Origin: Pyxidicoccus trucidator
GTDB lineage: Bacteria > Myxococcota > Myxococcia > Myxococcales > Myxococcaceae
DNA length: 64,000 nucleotides
Direction of reading: 5' to 3'
NCBI RefSeq assembly: GCF_010894435.1
Contig: NZ_JAAIXZ010000002.1
Location: forward strand, 372,001 to 436,000
Below, piece after piece: positions 18,085 to 26,263 of this stretch (positions within the stretch are counted from its first letter, which is position 1; every line of letters starts with the position of its first letter). The notes under the pieces are model-generated. The model saw only the letters and a program-made list of their open reading frames with translations, searched no databases and was not told where the DNA came from. Both the position numbers and the translations under genes were made by a program.

Positions 18085-18495
18085 ATGACGAGCATCACCC
18101 CACGAGGGCTGCTGGCGGCGCTGCTGCTGCTGGCGGCGGGCTGTGCCTCCGAGAGCGGCGCGACGCGCGGAGGCGGTGCGGCGGACCCACGCGTGCAGGA
18201 GCTGGAGGCGCGCAACCAGGCGCTGCGCGAGGAGCTGCGGCGCAAGCAGGCCGAAATCGAGCAGTCCTTCCGCACCACCACACAGGCGGAGGGCACCGCC
18301 GGGCTGCAGGGCCTGGAGTGTGCCGGAGTCACGGCCGCGAGCACTCCCGCGAAGGGGATGCCGCGCTCGGGCACCGTCCACTCGCGGGTGAAGCTCAGCC
18401 ACCGCGCCTTCCAGATGACGCCGAGCTTCTCCTCCTCCCGCAACGCCGGGGGCTGGAAGGTGTCCCCGGGCAACTGCCAGGTGTCCCCGCAATGA
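18085..18495 (+). CDS. small coiled-coil lipoprotein
   Basis: A 136-residue predicted lipoprotein: MTSITPRGLLAALLLLAAGC places the lipobox Cys at residue 20. It is followed by a Gly-rich spacer, ADPRVQELEARNQALREEL and further heptads (about 37-62), then a Cys-containing region (Cys near 85 and Cys near 131) ending PGNCQVSPQ. I recognise no family for the C-terminal half. A GTG nine bases upstream is an alternative start; the ATG gives a cleaner signal peptide. Its stop overlaps the next start (ATGA), so it is coupled to a second lipoprotein with a similar N-terminus. Confidence 0.78.
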   Translation: MTSITPRGLLAALLLLAAGCASESGATRGGGAADPRVQELEARNQALREELRRKQAEIEQSFRTTTQAEGTAGLQGLECAGVTAASTPAKGMPRSGTVHSRVKLSHRAFQMTPSFSSSRNAGGWKVSPGNCQVSPQ

Positions 18496-19208
18496 GCGCG
18501 CGACGGGGAAGGGGTGCCACGTGGGCGCTGCTGGCCGTCGCCGCGCTGCTGGGGGGCTGCGCGGTGGACCCGCGCGTGCGCATGAAGTCGCTGGAGGATG
18601 AGAACCGCCAGCTCACCCGGGAGGTGCAGGCCGCTGACCAGGCCGTGCAGGCCTCGGCCTCGTACCTGGCGGAGCTGCAGTCCCCGGCGAAGGCGGGCGG
18701 CGCCTTCTCGCTCTACTTCACGCCCGAGGCGCTGGAGCGGATGGCGGCGCAGATGGTGCCGTACCGGATGCCCGGCCGGGACTTCAACAGCAAGCTCAAG
18801 GGCGAAATCATCGTCGAGCGGGTGACCGACTTTCAGTTCCTCTCCCGCAACCGGCTGCGCTGCAAGGCGCACCTGCGTGGCGAGAAGGTGAAGTACACCG
18901 GCAGCGTGCCGTCCTTCGCGAAGGGACAGGTGAAGGACTTCGAGCAGGCCGTCACCAAGGGCGCCATCGCCGACCTGGAGGTGCAGCTCACGCTGGACGG
19001 CGCCCGCGTGCTGGCCCGCGCCGAGGCCACGGAAATCCGCCTCAGGGCGAAGCGGGACTCCAGCGCGGAGAGCCGCCTCCAGAGCGAGATGAACAAGAGC
19101 GCGCTCCGCCTGCCCCTCGTGTTCGACATGACGCTCCAGGCCAACGGCGCCGTGCCGCGCCGGCTGCTGGTGACGGGCAACCACGTCGTCGTCACCTACG
19201 CCCCGTAG
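18492..19208 (+). CDS. lipoprotein with N-terminal coiled coil and LppZ/DUF-like beta domain
   Basis: A 238-residue lipoprotein: MSARRGRGATWALLAVAALLGGC, Cys at 23, then AVDPRVRMKSLEDENRQLTREV, a short coiled coil. The rest (about 70-238) alternates strands and ends NHVVVTYAP; segments such as RLRCKAHLRGEKVKYTG look like a lipid-binding or barrel-associated beta fold, but I do not recognise a named domain. The shared DPRV plus coiled-coil start with the upstream gene suggests the two are distant paralogues anchored side by side. Its stop is 6 bases from the stop of the convergent gene, leaving no room for a separate terminator. Confidence 0.78.
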   Translation: MSARRGRGATWALLAVAALLGGCAVDPRVRMKSLEDENRQLTREVQAADQAVQASASYLAELQSPAKAGGAFSLYFTPEALERMAAQMVPYRMPGRDFNSKLKGEIIVERVTDFQFLSRNRLRCKAHLRGEKVKYTGSVPSFAKGQVKDFEQAVTKGAIADLEVQLTLDGARVLARAEATEIRLRAKRDSSAESRLQSEMNKSALRLPLVFDMTLQANGAVPRRLLVTGNHVVVTYAP

Positions 19209-19214
19209 CCGCGC

Positions 19215-20042
19215 TCAGCCCGGCCCGCCGGACGGGGACTCCTTGGCGGCGGAGCCCCGGGCGGGCGCGGTGTCCGGCTGCCGGTCGACTTCCTCCGTCG
19301 GGAAGTTGCCCGCGGCCTCCAGGTAGCGCCGGGGCTGGATGAGCCGGCGCTCGCGGCGCGTCAGGCCTTCCGGTTCAATGAGCTGGGGCTCGCCTCCCGC
19401 GGCGCGCTCCACGCGGTGTCCGTCACAGAAGCGCCACTCGATGCGGCCGTCCGCTTCCTGGCGCGCGTAGTACACGTCCGGCTGCCCCACCTTCGGCGCT
19501 GCCGGGCACCAGGTGCCGCGCGCGGACGCCTCCCGATTCGGTGCCTCCTCCTTCCACTGTCGCCGGGCCTCGTGCAGCGCCGCCGCCTCCAGCGCCGCGG
19601 GGGCCTGGGCGAGCCGGGCCCGCGTGGCCTCCACCAATTCCACGCCGCGCTGGGAGATTTCCGGAAACGCCCCGGAGCGGCGGAAGCCACACTCCTCCAG
19701 GCTCCGCAGGGTGCCGCGGTGCACCTCCAGCAGGGGTGGCAGCGTCCGGGTGGCTTCCTGGAGCAGCGCCAGTCGGGACGCATGCTCCGGTGCGTCCACG
19801 GCGGGAAGCTGCTCCGTCTCCCGGAGGAAGCGCGACAGCAGCCCGTTGACCGTCGTCAGCTCGTCCGCCAGCCACCGGGGCTCCGCGTCGCACGGGGAGG
19901 CCTTCGTCTCCCGGTAGTCCCGGTACTCCGCCCGGGACATGCCCAGCACATACCGCTGCACGGGAGGCGCGGGCCTCGCCGCGCAGGCGCCAAGCGCCAC
20001 GCCCATTCCCAGGAGCACCAGCCGCTGAAGGGTCGACCTCAT
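19215..20042 (-). CDS. hypothetical lipoprotein
   Basis: A 275-residue protein starting MRSTLQRLVLLGMGVALGAC, lipobox Cys at residue 20. The mature part is mostly helical, with two Cys near residues 48 and 116 that might pair, and a third near 178. A small beta region reads VYYARQEADGRIEWRFCDGHRVE, and the tail is Pro/Ser/Gly-rich. No family was recognised. ATG 20040-20042 is preferred over the longer upstream frame because it gives a complete lipoprotein signal. It is divergent from the solute-binding protein gene; 20043-20262 must hold both promoters but no clear element was identified. Confidence 0.75.
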   Translation of the reverse strand: MRSTLQRLVLLGMGVALGACAARPAPPVQRYVLGMSRAEYRDYRETKASPCDAEPRWLADELTTVNGLLSRFLRETEQLPAVDAPEHASRLALLQEATRTLPPLLEVHRGTLRSLEECGFRRSGAFPEISQRGVELVEATRARLAQAPAALEAAALHEARRQWKEEAPNREASARGTWCPAAPKVGQPDVYYARQEADGRIEWRFCDGHRVERAAGGEPQLIEPEGLTRRERRLIQPRRYLEAAGNFPTEEVDRQPDTAPARGSAAKESPSGGPG

Positions 20043-20262
20043 GCCCCGATTCTGGCACTTCATTTGAGCACAAACAAATGTCACGGGGCGTGTCAGTCGC
20101 GGGGACGACACCGGGCCGGCGCCAGGGCGCGCCGCCGCGCGCGTGCCCCGCTTTCGTGACGTTGGTGTGACAGGGGTGCAAGAACGAGGTGATGTGGAGG
20201 GGACTCCTTGTGGACATCAACGCCGCGCGAGAAGAGTCCTTCCAAGAGGTGCGAGTCGGTAC

Positions 20263-21444
20263 ATGACGCCCAGGGTCCTCATCATCATCGGGTTCCTCGC
20301 CGCGGTCGGCGGGGTGCTCTACCTGTCGTCCCAGCGCAACGCGGGCCTGCAGGGGGGCGGCTCCGAGCCGGGCGCGCGCGGCGAGGTGACGGAGATTTCC
20401 TTCCTCTACAGCACGGAGAAGAAGGACTGGGTGGAGGCCGCCGCGGCGACCTTCCAGCGCGAGCACCGGGACATCAAGCTCACCCTCGTCGGGCGCGGCT
20501 CGCTGGAGGCGGCGCAGGCCATCCTCGACGGCCGCGAGAAGCCCACCGTGTGGAGCCCCGCGGACAGCGCGGTGCTGCGCATGCTGGAGTCGGACTGGGC
20601 CACCGAACCCTCGCGCGGTCCGCTCTTCGCCACGAATGGAAACGAGGCTCCGCAGCCGTTGGTGATTACGCCGCTCGTCTTCGTGGTGTGGGAGGACCGG
20701 GCGGAGGTGCTGCAGAAGGCCAACCAGGGCCAGACGGTGTCGTGGAAGGCCATCCACAAGGCGGTGGCGAGCGACCAGGGCTGGTCCGCCATCGGAGGCA
20801 AGCCGGACTGGGGCTTCGTGAAGCTGGGCCACACGGACCCGACGCGCTCCAACTCAGGGCTCCAGGCGCTGCTGCTGGCGACGATGGAGTTCTACAACAA
20901 GCGCAGCGGCCTGACGGAGCGCGACCTGCTGGACCCGAAGTACCAGGACTGGATGCGGCAGCTGGAGAAGGGCGTCACGCGCTTCGAGACCTCCACGGGC
21001 ACCTTGATGACGGACATGGTCCGCTTCGGCCCGTCCCGGTACGACATCGCCGTGGTGTACGAGAACCTGGCGATTTCACAGATTGCCAACGCACAGGGCC
21101 GGTGGGGCAACCTGAGGGTGTACTACCCGGCGCTCACGCTCTGGAGCGACCACCCGGCGGCGGTGCTGCAGGGTGACTGGGTGACGCCGAGGCAGAAGGC
21201 CGCGGCGCTGGAGTGGCTTCGTTACCTGCGCAGCCGGCCCGTGCAGGAGCGCGCGCTGGCGTTCGGCTTCCGGCCCGCGGACCCGGCGGTGCCACTGAAG
21301 ACGCAGGACGTCGCCAACCCCTTCACGCGGCTGGCGCCCCACGGCATCCAGGTGGACGTGCCGCCGGTGGCGGAGGTTCCGGAGGGGTCGGTGGTCCGCA
21401 GCCTGCTGACCCTGTGGTCCCACCTGGTGGCCGCGTCGCGGTAG
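20263..21444 (+). CDS. extracellular solute-binding protein, SBP_bac_11-like
   Basis: A 393-residue protein anchored by an N-terminal helix (VLIIIGFLAAVGGVLYL, about 5-22) with a Gly/Ser linker. The rest resembles a type II periplasmic-binding fold: EISFLYSTEKKDWVEAAAATF opens lobe one, and PLVFVVWEDR, the LGHTDPTRSNSGLQALL motif near 190-205 and YDIAVVYENLAIS are the hinge-type strands seen in substrate-binding proteins of the molybdate/phosphate (PstS-like) superfamily. Related proteins often occur with von Willebrand A domains, absent here. No ABC permease is adjacent, so ligand and partner are unknown. ATG 20263 follows AAGAGGTG. Confidence 0.85.
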   Translation: MTPRVLIIIGFLAAVGGVLYLSSQRNAGLQGGGSEPGARGEVTEISFLYSTEKKDWVEAAAATFQREHRDIKLTLVGRGSLEAAQAILDGREKPTVWSPADSAVLRMLESDWATEPSRGPLFATNGNEAPQPLVITPLVFVVWEDRAEVLQKANQGQTVSWKAIHKAVASDQGWSAIGGKPDWGFVKLGHTDPTRSNSGLQALLLATMEFYNKRSGLTERDLLDPKYQDWMRQLEKGVTRFETSTGTLMTDMVRFGPSRYDIAVVYENLAISQIANAQGRWGNLRVYYPALTLWSDHPAAVLQGDWVTPRQKAAALEWLRYLRSRPVQERALAFGFRPADPAVPLKTQDVANPFTRLAPHGIQVDVPPVAEVPEGSVVRSLLTLWSHLVAASR

Positions 21445-21688
21445 TGAGGCAGGGCTGAGCAGGTTGCTCCCAAGCGCCCCGCCAGCCCGCCCTCCCTCCA
21501 GGCGGACAGGCCACTGCTGCGCGTGGTGACCCGTCACAAGCCCCGTGCACCCTCCCTGCCACGGCACCTGGCTGTCGGCGCGGGCTCGCCGCTTCGCGGT
21601 CCAGGCAGCCAGACGGCGACAGGGCAGGTGTCCCTGTTCGCACCGCCTGTGCGCCGCCACCTTGCCGGGGCGGAGGGGAGGGTTGCAT

Positions 21689-23710
21689 ATGACATCCTAT
21701 TGCAGCGTGGGAAGGGGCTTCGCCGTGCTGTCCCTGCTGATGCTGGTGGTGGTGCCGCGGGCACAGGCCTTCAGCGACGCGGACGCGGTGAGGGTGATTG
21801 GCTTTGCGCGCTCACAGCTCGCGGACACCACGCGGGAGATGCCGGACGCGACGTGGTCTCCGAAGGCGGCCCTGTCGGATGGGACGTGGACCCGGGAACC
21901 CAACACGGACCTCATCGAGTGGACGCAGGGCTTCTTCCCCGGAAGCATGTGGTTCATGTACCAGGTGGGGAGTGAGCCCCTGTGGCGGGACAGGGCAGAC
22001 CGCTGGACGCGGCCCCTGGAGCTCCAGAAGACGAACCGTCAGACGCACGACCTGGGCTTCAAGCTGTTCCTGAGCTTCGGCAATGCGTACCGGCTCACCG
22101 GAAACAGCTACTACCGCGGCGTCCTGCTCACGGCCGCCGAGTCGCTCGCGTCCCGTTACAACTCCCAGGTCGGCATCATCAGCTGCTGCGACTGGAACTC
22201 CGCCTGGCAGGTCCCGCTCGTCACCGACACGATGGTGAACCTGGAGCTGCTGCTGTGGGCGTCACAGAACGGCGGGCGGCCCGAGTGGAGGACGATGGCC
22301 GTCAACCACGCGCTCCGCACGCTCCAGGACGCGGTGCGTCCGGACGGCAGCTCCTTCCACTACGTGGACTACAGCCGCACCACGGGGGCCATCCGCTCCA
22401 AGGGCACGTTCCAGGGCTACTCGGCCAGCTCCACGTGGGCGCGCGGGCATGCGTGGCTCATCTACGGGTACACCATGGTGTACCGGTACACGGGCGACAC
22501 GCGGATGCTCGACGCGGCGCGGAAGGTGACGGACTGGTACCTGGCCCGGGTGCCGGCGGACATGGTGCCCAACTGGGACTTCAACGCCCCCAGCCAGCAG
22601 AAGGACTCGTCCGCGGCGGCCATCGTCGCCTCCGCGCTGCTGGAGCTGAGCAGCCTGGAGACGGACGCCACCCGCAGGACGCGCTACCGGGACGCGGCGC
22701 TGCGCACGCTCGACTCGCTGGCGTCGCCCGCCTACTCCGCGGAAGGCACCAACAGCCCGGGCCTGCTGCTGCACGGCGTGGGGCACCTGCCGGCGGGGCG
22801 GGAAATCAACACCACCCTCATCTACGGCGACTACTACTTCCTGGAGGCGGTGCTGCGCTTCAACCCGCGGCCGCCGTACCCCTGGTACTCGAAGACGTCC
22901 TTCTTCGAGAGCCAGCACCTGCTCGGCTCCACCAACACCGGCCTGCGCACCATCGAGTTCGACATCAACCCGCGCGCCTCGCCGCAGGACGGCACCGTGG
23001 GCTACGCGGACAGCTCCACGGAGGTGGCGGGGTACGGAAGCCTGTCGATGACGGTGCGCATGAACCCGGACGGCTACTTCGACGTGCGCAACGGCGGGGG
23101 CTACGCCACGCTCACCCGGGTGCCCTATGTCTCCGGGCAGACGTACCACGTGCGCATCCGCGCGGACCTCACCGCGCAGCGCTACAGCGTCTGGGTCCGT
23201 CCGCCCGGAGGCAGCGAAGTCCAGATTGCCAGCAACTACGTCTTCCGCACGGGCGCTCCGGCCATCAATGACCTCGGCCGCGTCTCGGTGAGGACGGTCA
23301 TCAGTGACAGCGACTTCCGCGTGCTGGGGCACACGGTGACGGCCGGCGCGTCCGCGAGTGTGCTGGCCCCCCGTCCTGGAAAGGATGACCCGGTGCTCTC
23401 CGAAGCGCTGCTGGATGCCACGGGCGTCTTCGAGCGCAGGGACGCGGTGCTTTCCGCGGGGGAGGAGGGCGGCACGGCTTCACGCGAGGGGGACGGTCCT
23501 CCGGGAGTGGTGCAGGACGCCGCGGAGCCGCCGGCCCCTCAGCCCCCGCCCGAGGAGGGCGTCGCTCCGGAGGTGCCCGCGGTGGTGGGTGACGACGGCG
23601 AGGGCCCGGGTGGGTGTGGTGTCACGACGGCGGTGCCACTCCCGCTGGCCCTGCTCGCGCTGCTGGGCTTGTCCCTACGTGCGAGGCGGAAGCGGCTGGC
23701 CCGGAGCTGA
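21689..23710 (+). CDS. GH88-type glycoside hydrolase with MYXO-CTERM anchor
   Basis: A 673-residue secreted enzyme. Signal peptide about 1-27 (ending PRAQA), then an (alpha/alpha)6 barrel typical of family 88 unsaturated glucuronyl hydrolases (about 30-390). DTMVNLELLLWASQ holds a likely catalytic Asp, and STWARGHAWLIYGY and QKDSSAAAIVASALLEL are family-like. A C-terminal beta domain (about 395-555) resembles a carbohydrate-binding module. A Pro/Glu-rich linker leads to the tail GGCGVTTAV, one membrane helix and RARRKR, which is the MYXO-CTERM sorting signal processed by myxosortase for surface anchoring. Start ATG 21689 has GGAGGGGAGG at 7 bases. Likely removes unsaturated uronic acids from polysaccharide fragments at the cell surface. 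Confidence 0.88.
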   Translation: MTSYCSVGRGFAVLSLLMLVVVPRAQAFSDADAVRVIGFARSQLADTTREMPDATWSPKAALSDGTWTREPNTDLIEWTQGFFPGSMWFMYQVGSEPLWRDRADRWTRPLELQKTNRQTHDLGFKLFLSFGNAYRLTGNSYYRGVLLTAAESLASRYNSQVGIISCCDWNSAWQVPLVTDTMVNLELLLWASQNGGRPEWRTMAVNHALRTLQDAVRPDGSSFHYVDYSRTTGAIRSKGTFQGYSASSTWARGHAWLIYGYTMVYRYTGDTRMLDAARKVTDWYLARVPADMVPNWDFNAPSQQKDSSAAAIVASALLELSSLETDATRRTRYRDAALRTLDSLASPAYSAEGTNSPGLLLHGVGHLPAGREINTTLIYGDYYFLEAVLRFNPRPPYPWYSKTSFFESQHLLGSTNTGLRTIEFDINPRASPQDGTVGYADSSTEVAGYGSLSMTVRMNPDGYFDVRNGGGYATLTRVPYVSGQTYHVRIRADLTAQRYSVWVRPPGGSEVQIASNYVFRTGAPAINDLGRVSVRTVISDSDFRVLGHTVTAGASASVLAPRPGKDDPVLSEALLDATGVFERRDAVLSAGEEGGTASREGDGPPGVVQDAAEPPAPQPPPEEGVAPEVPAVVGDDGEGPGGCGVTTAVPLPLALLALLGLSLRARRKRLARS

Positions 23711-23732
23711 GCCCCGCCTGTGTGATGAACGC

Positions 23733-23777
23733 CGGCCTCCATCCGCCACGGTGACGCGGATGGGGGCCGCCGCTTTT
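23733..23777 (+). terminator. rho-independent terminator after the GH88 gene
   Basis: Arms 23734-23746 and 23756-23768 (13 bases, one G-U pair) around a 9-base loop, followed closely by TTTT at 23774-23777. It lies between the convergent GH88 and aldo/keto reductase genes. Confidence 0.8.
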
Positions 23778-23815
23778 CCGCGCCTCCCATTCCGACGAGA
23801 GACAGCCGGCACCCT

Positions 23816-24697
23816 TCAGATCATCCCGTCCCAGCCGTGGTCGTTCCGGCGGAAGGCCTCGCGGATGGTGTCGACGAGGTCCGCGGGCAGCGGGCCCTGC
23901 TCCAGCGTCCGCAGGTTGCGCCGCAGGTTGTCCAGCCGCCCGGTGCCCACGATGCAGGTGGACACGCCGGGCACGTACGCAGTGAAGCGCAGCGCCAACT
24001 CGCCCCAGTCCAGGCCGCGCGAGTCCAGCGCCAGGGTCCGCATCCGGTGCCAGTACTCGCCGATATCGTGCGCGCCGGGACGCTCGTGGAACCGCCACGG
24101 CGCATTGCCCAGGGGCCGCTTGGCGATGACCCCCACGCCACGCTCCCGGGCCTGCGCGAGTCCCCGGTCGATGACGCGCTGGTCGAACAGGTTGACGGAG
24201 GTCTGCACCACGGTGAAGGCACCCGTGCCCAGCGCGTACTCCAGCGCGGCGTTGTCTCCGGAGTAGGCGGCGGCGCGCACCTTGCCTGCCTCCACGGCGC
24301 GCACCAGGGCGTCAATCAGCCCGGGCCGCTGGAGCGTCTCCACCGGGCACGAGTGGAAGTGCACCACGTCGAGCACGTCCGTGCGCAGCCGCTGGAGGGC
24401 CTGGTCCACGCCACGGGTGATGCACTCGGGCGTCCAGTCCTCCACGCCGGGCACGCCGTAGCCGCACTTGGTGGACAGGACGAACTCGGAGCGGCGACTG
24501 TGCAGGTGCCGGCCGATGCGCTCCTCCGACAGTCCGTAGCCGGGCGCCGTGTCGATGAGGTTGAGGCCCGCGTCCAGCACGCCGTGCAGCAGCGCGGCGG
24601 CGTCTGTCTCGGGCAGGTCCGGACTGCCCACGTGACCCGCGCCGAAGCCGAGCACGGACACCTCGAGTCCCGTCCTTCCCAGGGGGCGACGCTCCAT
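23816..24697 (-). CDS. aldo/keto reductase
   Basis: A 293-residue TIM-barrel reductase. RPLGRTGLEVSVLGFGAG is the family N-terminus; NLIDTAPGYGLSEERIG holds the catalytic Asp and Tyr, VLSTKCG the catalytic Lys, and DVVHFHS the His. The NAD(P) region (IAKRPLGNAPW and later VSTCIVGTGRLDNLRRNL) is as expected for the family. Substrate unknown. ATG at 24695-24697 has GAGGAGG at 9 bases, while the ATG at 24701-24703 is too close to that site. Monocistronic by spacing. Confidence 0.92.
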   Translation of the reverse strand: MERRPLGRTGLEVSVLGFGAGHVGSPDLPETDAAALLHGVLDAGLNLIDTAPGYGLSEERIGRHLHSRRSEFVLSTKCGYGVPGVEDWTPECITRGVDQALQRLRTDVLDVVHFHSCPVETLQRPGLIDALVRAVEAGKVRAAAYSGDNAALEYALGTGAFTVVQTSVNLFDQRVIDRGLAQARERGVGVIAKRPLGNAPWRFHERPGAHDIGEYWHRMRTLALDSRGLDWGELALRFTAYVPGVSTCIVGTGRLDNLRRNLRTLEQGPLPADLVDTIREAFRRNDHGWDGMI

Positions 24698-24829
24698 CAC
24701 CATGAACCTCCTCGCGCGGCCGGGCGGCGGCGGCCACGGTCCGGAATGAGGCGCGCAGCATGGCACGCGAGCCGTGGCGTGGCATCCAGCGAGGCCACGC
24801 CATGCCCCACGGCGGGACGACGTCGGGCG

Positions 24830-25630
24830 CTACCGTCCGCCGCGCGCGGCCAGGTCGATGAAGCCGCGAATCCAGGTGAGGTTCACCGCGTGGCACTTCG
24901 CCAGCGGCGTGGGCGTGGTGGTCTCCAGCGCGGCGGCGTAGGGCACGCCCTGGCGCATGTACCAGTCGGTGATGCTGCCGTCGTGGTACTCGATGAGGCC
25001 GTCCGCGTCGGTGAAGTTGTTCTCGTCCACCTTCTGGTTGCGCACCACGGTGACGTGGCGGGCGCACGTGTCCACCAGCGGGCGGAACGCGGCCTTGTCC
25101 CCGAAGGTGTACGCGTACGTCGCCTCGCCGCCCAGGTAGTTGTCCTGGTGGATGTCGAGCGCGGCGTTCGGCGGCGGGAAGCGCGCCAGGTCGCCACGCA
25201 CGGCCCGCGTCTCCTTGGGGCCGCCGTCGTACAGCACCCAACGGAGGATGGGCTGCGGGCGGCTCAGCTCGCCCTTCCACTCGCCGGCGGTCACTTCGTA
25301 CCGGAGGAAGTCGTTGTTGGGTTTCTCACCGCTGCGGTTGTAGCGGGTGCCGTCCTCGAAGCCGGACGGGTTGATGCACGGGTAGACGCGCAGGCCCACG
25401 CCGCGCTCCCGGGCGTAGGCCACCACTTCCGGGAAGTGCTCGGCCAGCGTCAGCGGGCCGGCGGGTTCCTCCCCATGGAAGCCCGAGGTGATGACCAGCC
25501 AACGGTCGCCCGGGACGGTGAGGCGGAAGAGCGGGTAGTCCTGGCCGCCTTCCGTGACGCGGCCGTACTCGGCCACCTCGGCGAGCGTCACGAAGGAGCG
25601 GATGCGCTGGGCATAGTCGGTGTAATTCAC
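24830..25630 (-). CDS. M14-family zinc carboxypeptidase
   Basis: A 266-residue single-domain M14 metallopeptidase without a signal peptide. Visible zinc ligands are HGEE (His and Glu near residues 51-54) and the His in LDIHQDN near 160. NPSGFEDGTRYNRSGEKPNND carries the substrate-binding Asn-Arg, and AALETTTPT near 236-240 supplies the catalytic Glu. The family removes C-terminal residues from peptides or hydrolyses related amide bonds. The short length and lack of export signal point to a cytoplasmic peptidase. Start ATG 25628-25630. It follows the Spy-like gene at 121 bases and probably has its own promoter. Confidence 0.92.
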   Translation of the reverse strand: MNYTDYAQRIRSFVTLAEVAEYGRVTEGGQDYPLFRLTVPGDRWLVITSGFHGEEPAGPLTLAEHFPEVVAYARERGVGLRVYPCINPSGFEDGTRYNRSGEKPNNDFLRYEVTAGEWKGELSRPQPILRWVLYDGGPKETRAVRGDLARFPPPNAALDIHQDNYLGGEATYAYTFGDKAAFRPLVDTCARHVTVVRNQKVDENNFTDADGLIEYHDGSITDWYMRQGVPYAAALETTTPTPLAKCHAVNLTWIRGFIDLAARGGR

Positions 25631-25686
25631 GCACCTAAACTAGCCGTGGCCAGACCCGGCGCCCACCCGTTTCCACCTTCCGTACA

Positions 25687-25715
25687 GGGCCGGGGCGTTC
25701 AGTGCCCCACGGCCC
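25687..25715 (-). terminator. GC-rich hairpin downstream of the Spy-like gene
   Basis: GGGCC-GGGGC (25687-25696) pairs with GCCCC-ac-GGCCC (25704-25715) around a 7-base loop. More GC-rich inverted sequence follows to 25740. There is no T-tract on the relevant strand, so it is either a weak terminator or simply structured spacer. Confidence 0.4.
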
Positions 25716-25751
25716 CGGGCCCGCCCGGGTGGCCGGGCCCGTGGGTGGACG

Positions 25752-26198
25752 TCACTTGATGCCGGTGCGCTCACGGAACTCGGTGGCCAGCTCCTTGCGC
25801 TGCTCCGGCGTCAGCGTGCCGTGCACTTCCAGCGCGGCGTCCGTCATCTTGTGGGCGAAGGCGCGCATGGCGTCGATGCGGGCGTCCACCAGCGAGTGCA
25901 GCTTCTGCGCGTCCGGGGCGTCCGACGAAAGCTGGGCGAAGGCCTCCGCGCGCGACCCGTGATGCTCCTCCATGAGCTGCACCCCGTCCTCGAACAGGCG
26001 GTCCTTCACGGCGTTGATGGACTGGCGCTGCGCGTCGGTGGCGTCCAGGTCCTCCAGCTTGTCGTTCAGCCGCCAGGTAATCATCTGCTTGATGCGCTCG
26101 GGGTTGTGGCCCCAGCCATGGCCTCCGCGGAACGCGAAGCCGCTGAGGAGGACGACGGCGAGGACGGCGGAAGCGGCGATGGCAATCTTCTTCTTCAT
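25752..26198 (-). CDS. Spy/CpxP-like periplasmic protein
   Basis: A 148-residue protein with a signal peptide (KKKIAIAASAVLAVVLLSGFAF) and an all-helical mature part. It carries His-rich RGGHGWGHNPER after the signal and a LTPEQRKEL motif near the C-terminus, the LTxxQ signature of Spy/CpxP and zinc-resistance (ZraP) proteins; a related DATDAQRQSI occurs near residue 55. Such proteins are periplasmic stress chaperones or metal sensors. Cognate regulators are not adjacent. Start ATG 26196-26198 with a GAGAG site just upstream. Confidence 0.82.
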   Translation of the reverse strand: MKKKIAIAASAVLAVVLLSGFAFRGGHGWGHNPERIKQMITWRLNDKLEDLDATDAQRQSINAVKDRLFEDGVQLMEEHHGSRAEAFAQLSSDAPDAQKLHSLVDARIDAMRAFAHKMTDAALEVHGTLTPEQRKELATEFRERTGIK

Positions 26199-26263
26199 GG
26201 CACTCTCTCCGGTGCGGGGCCCGTGGAGGGCTCCGGGTGGGTTCGCCGAGGTGGCGACAGTGC

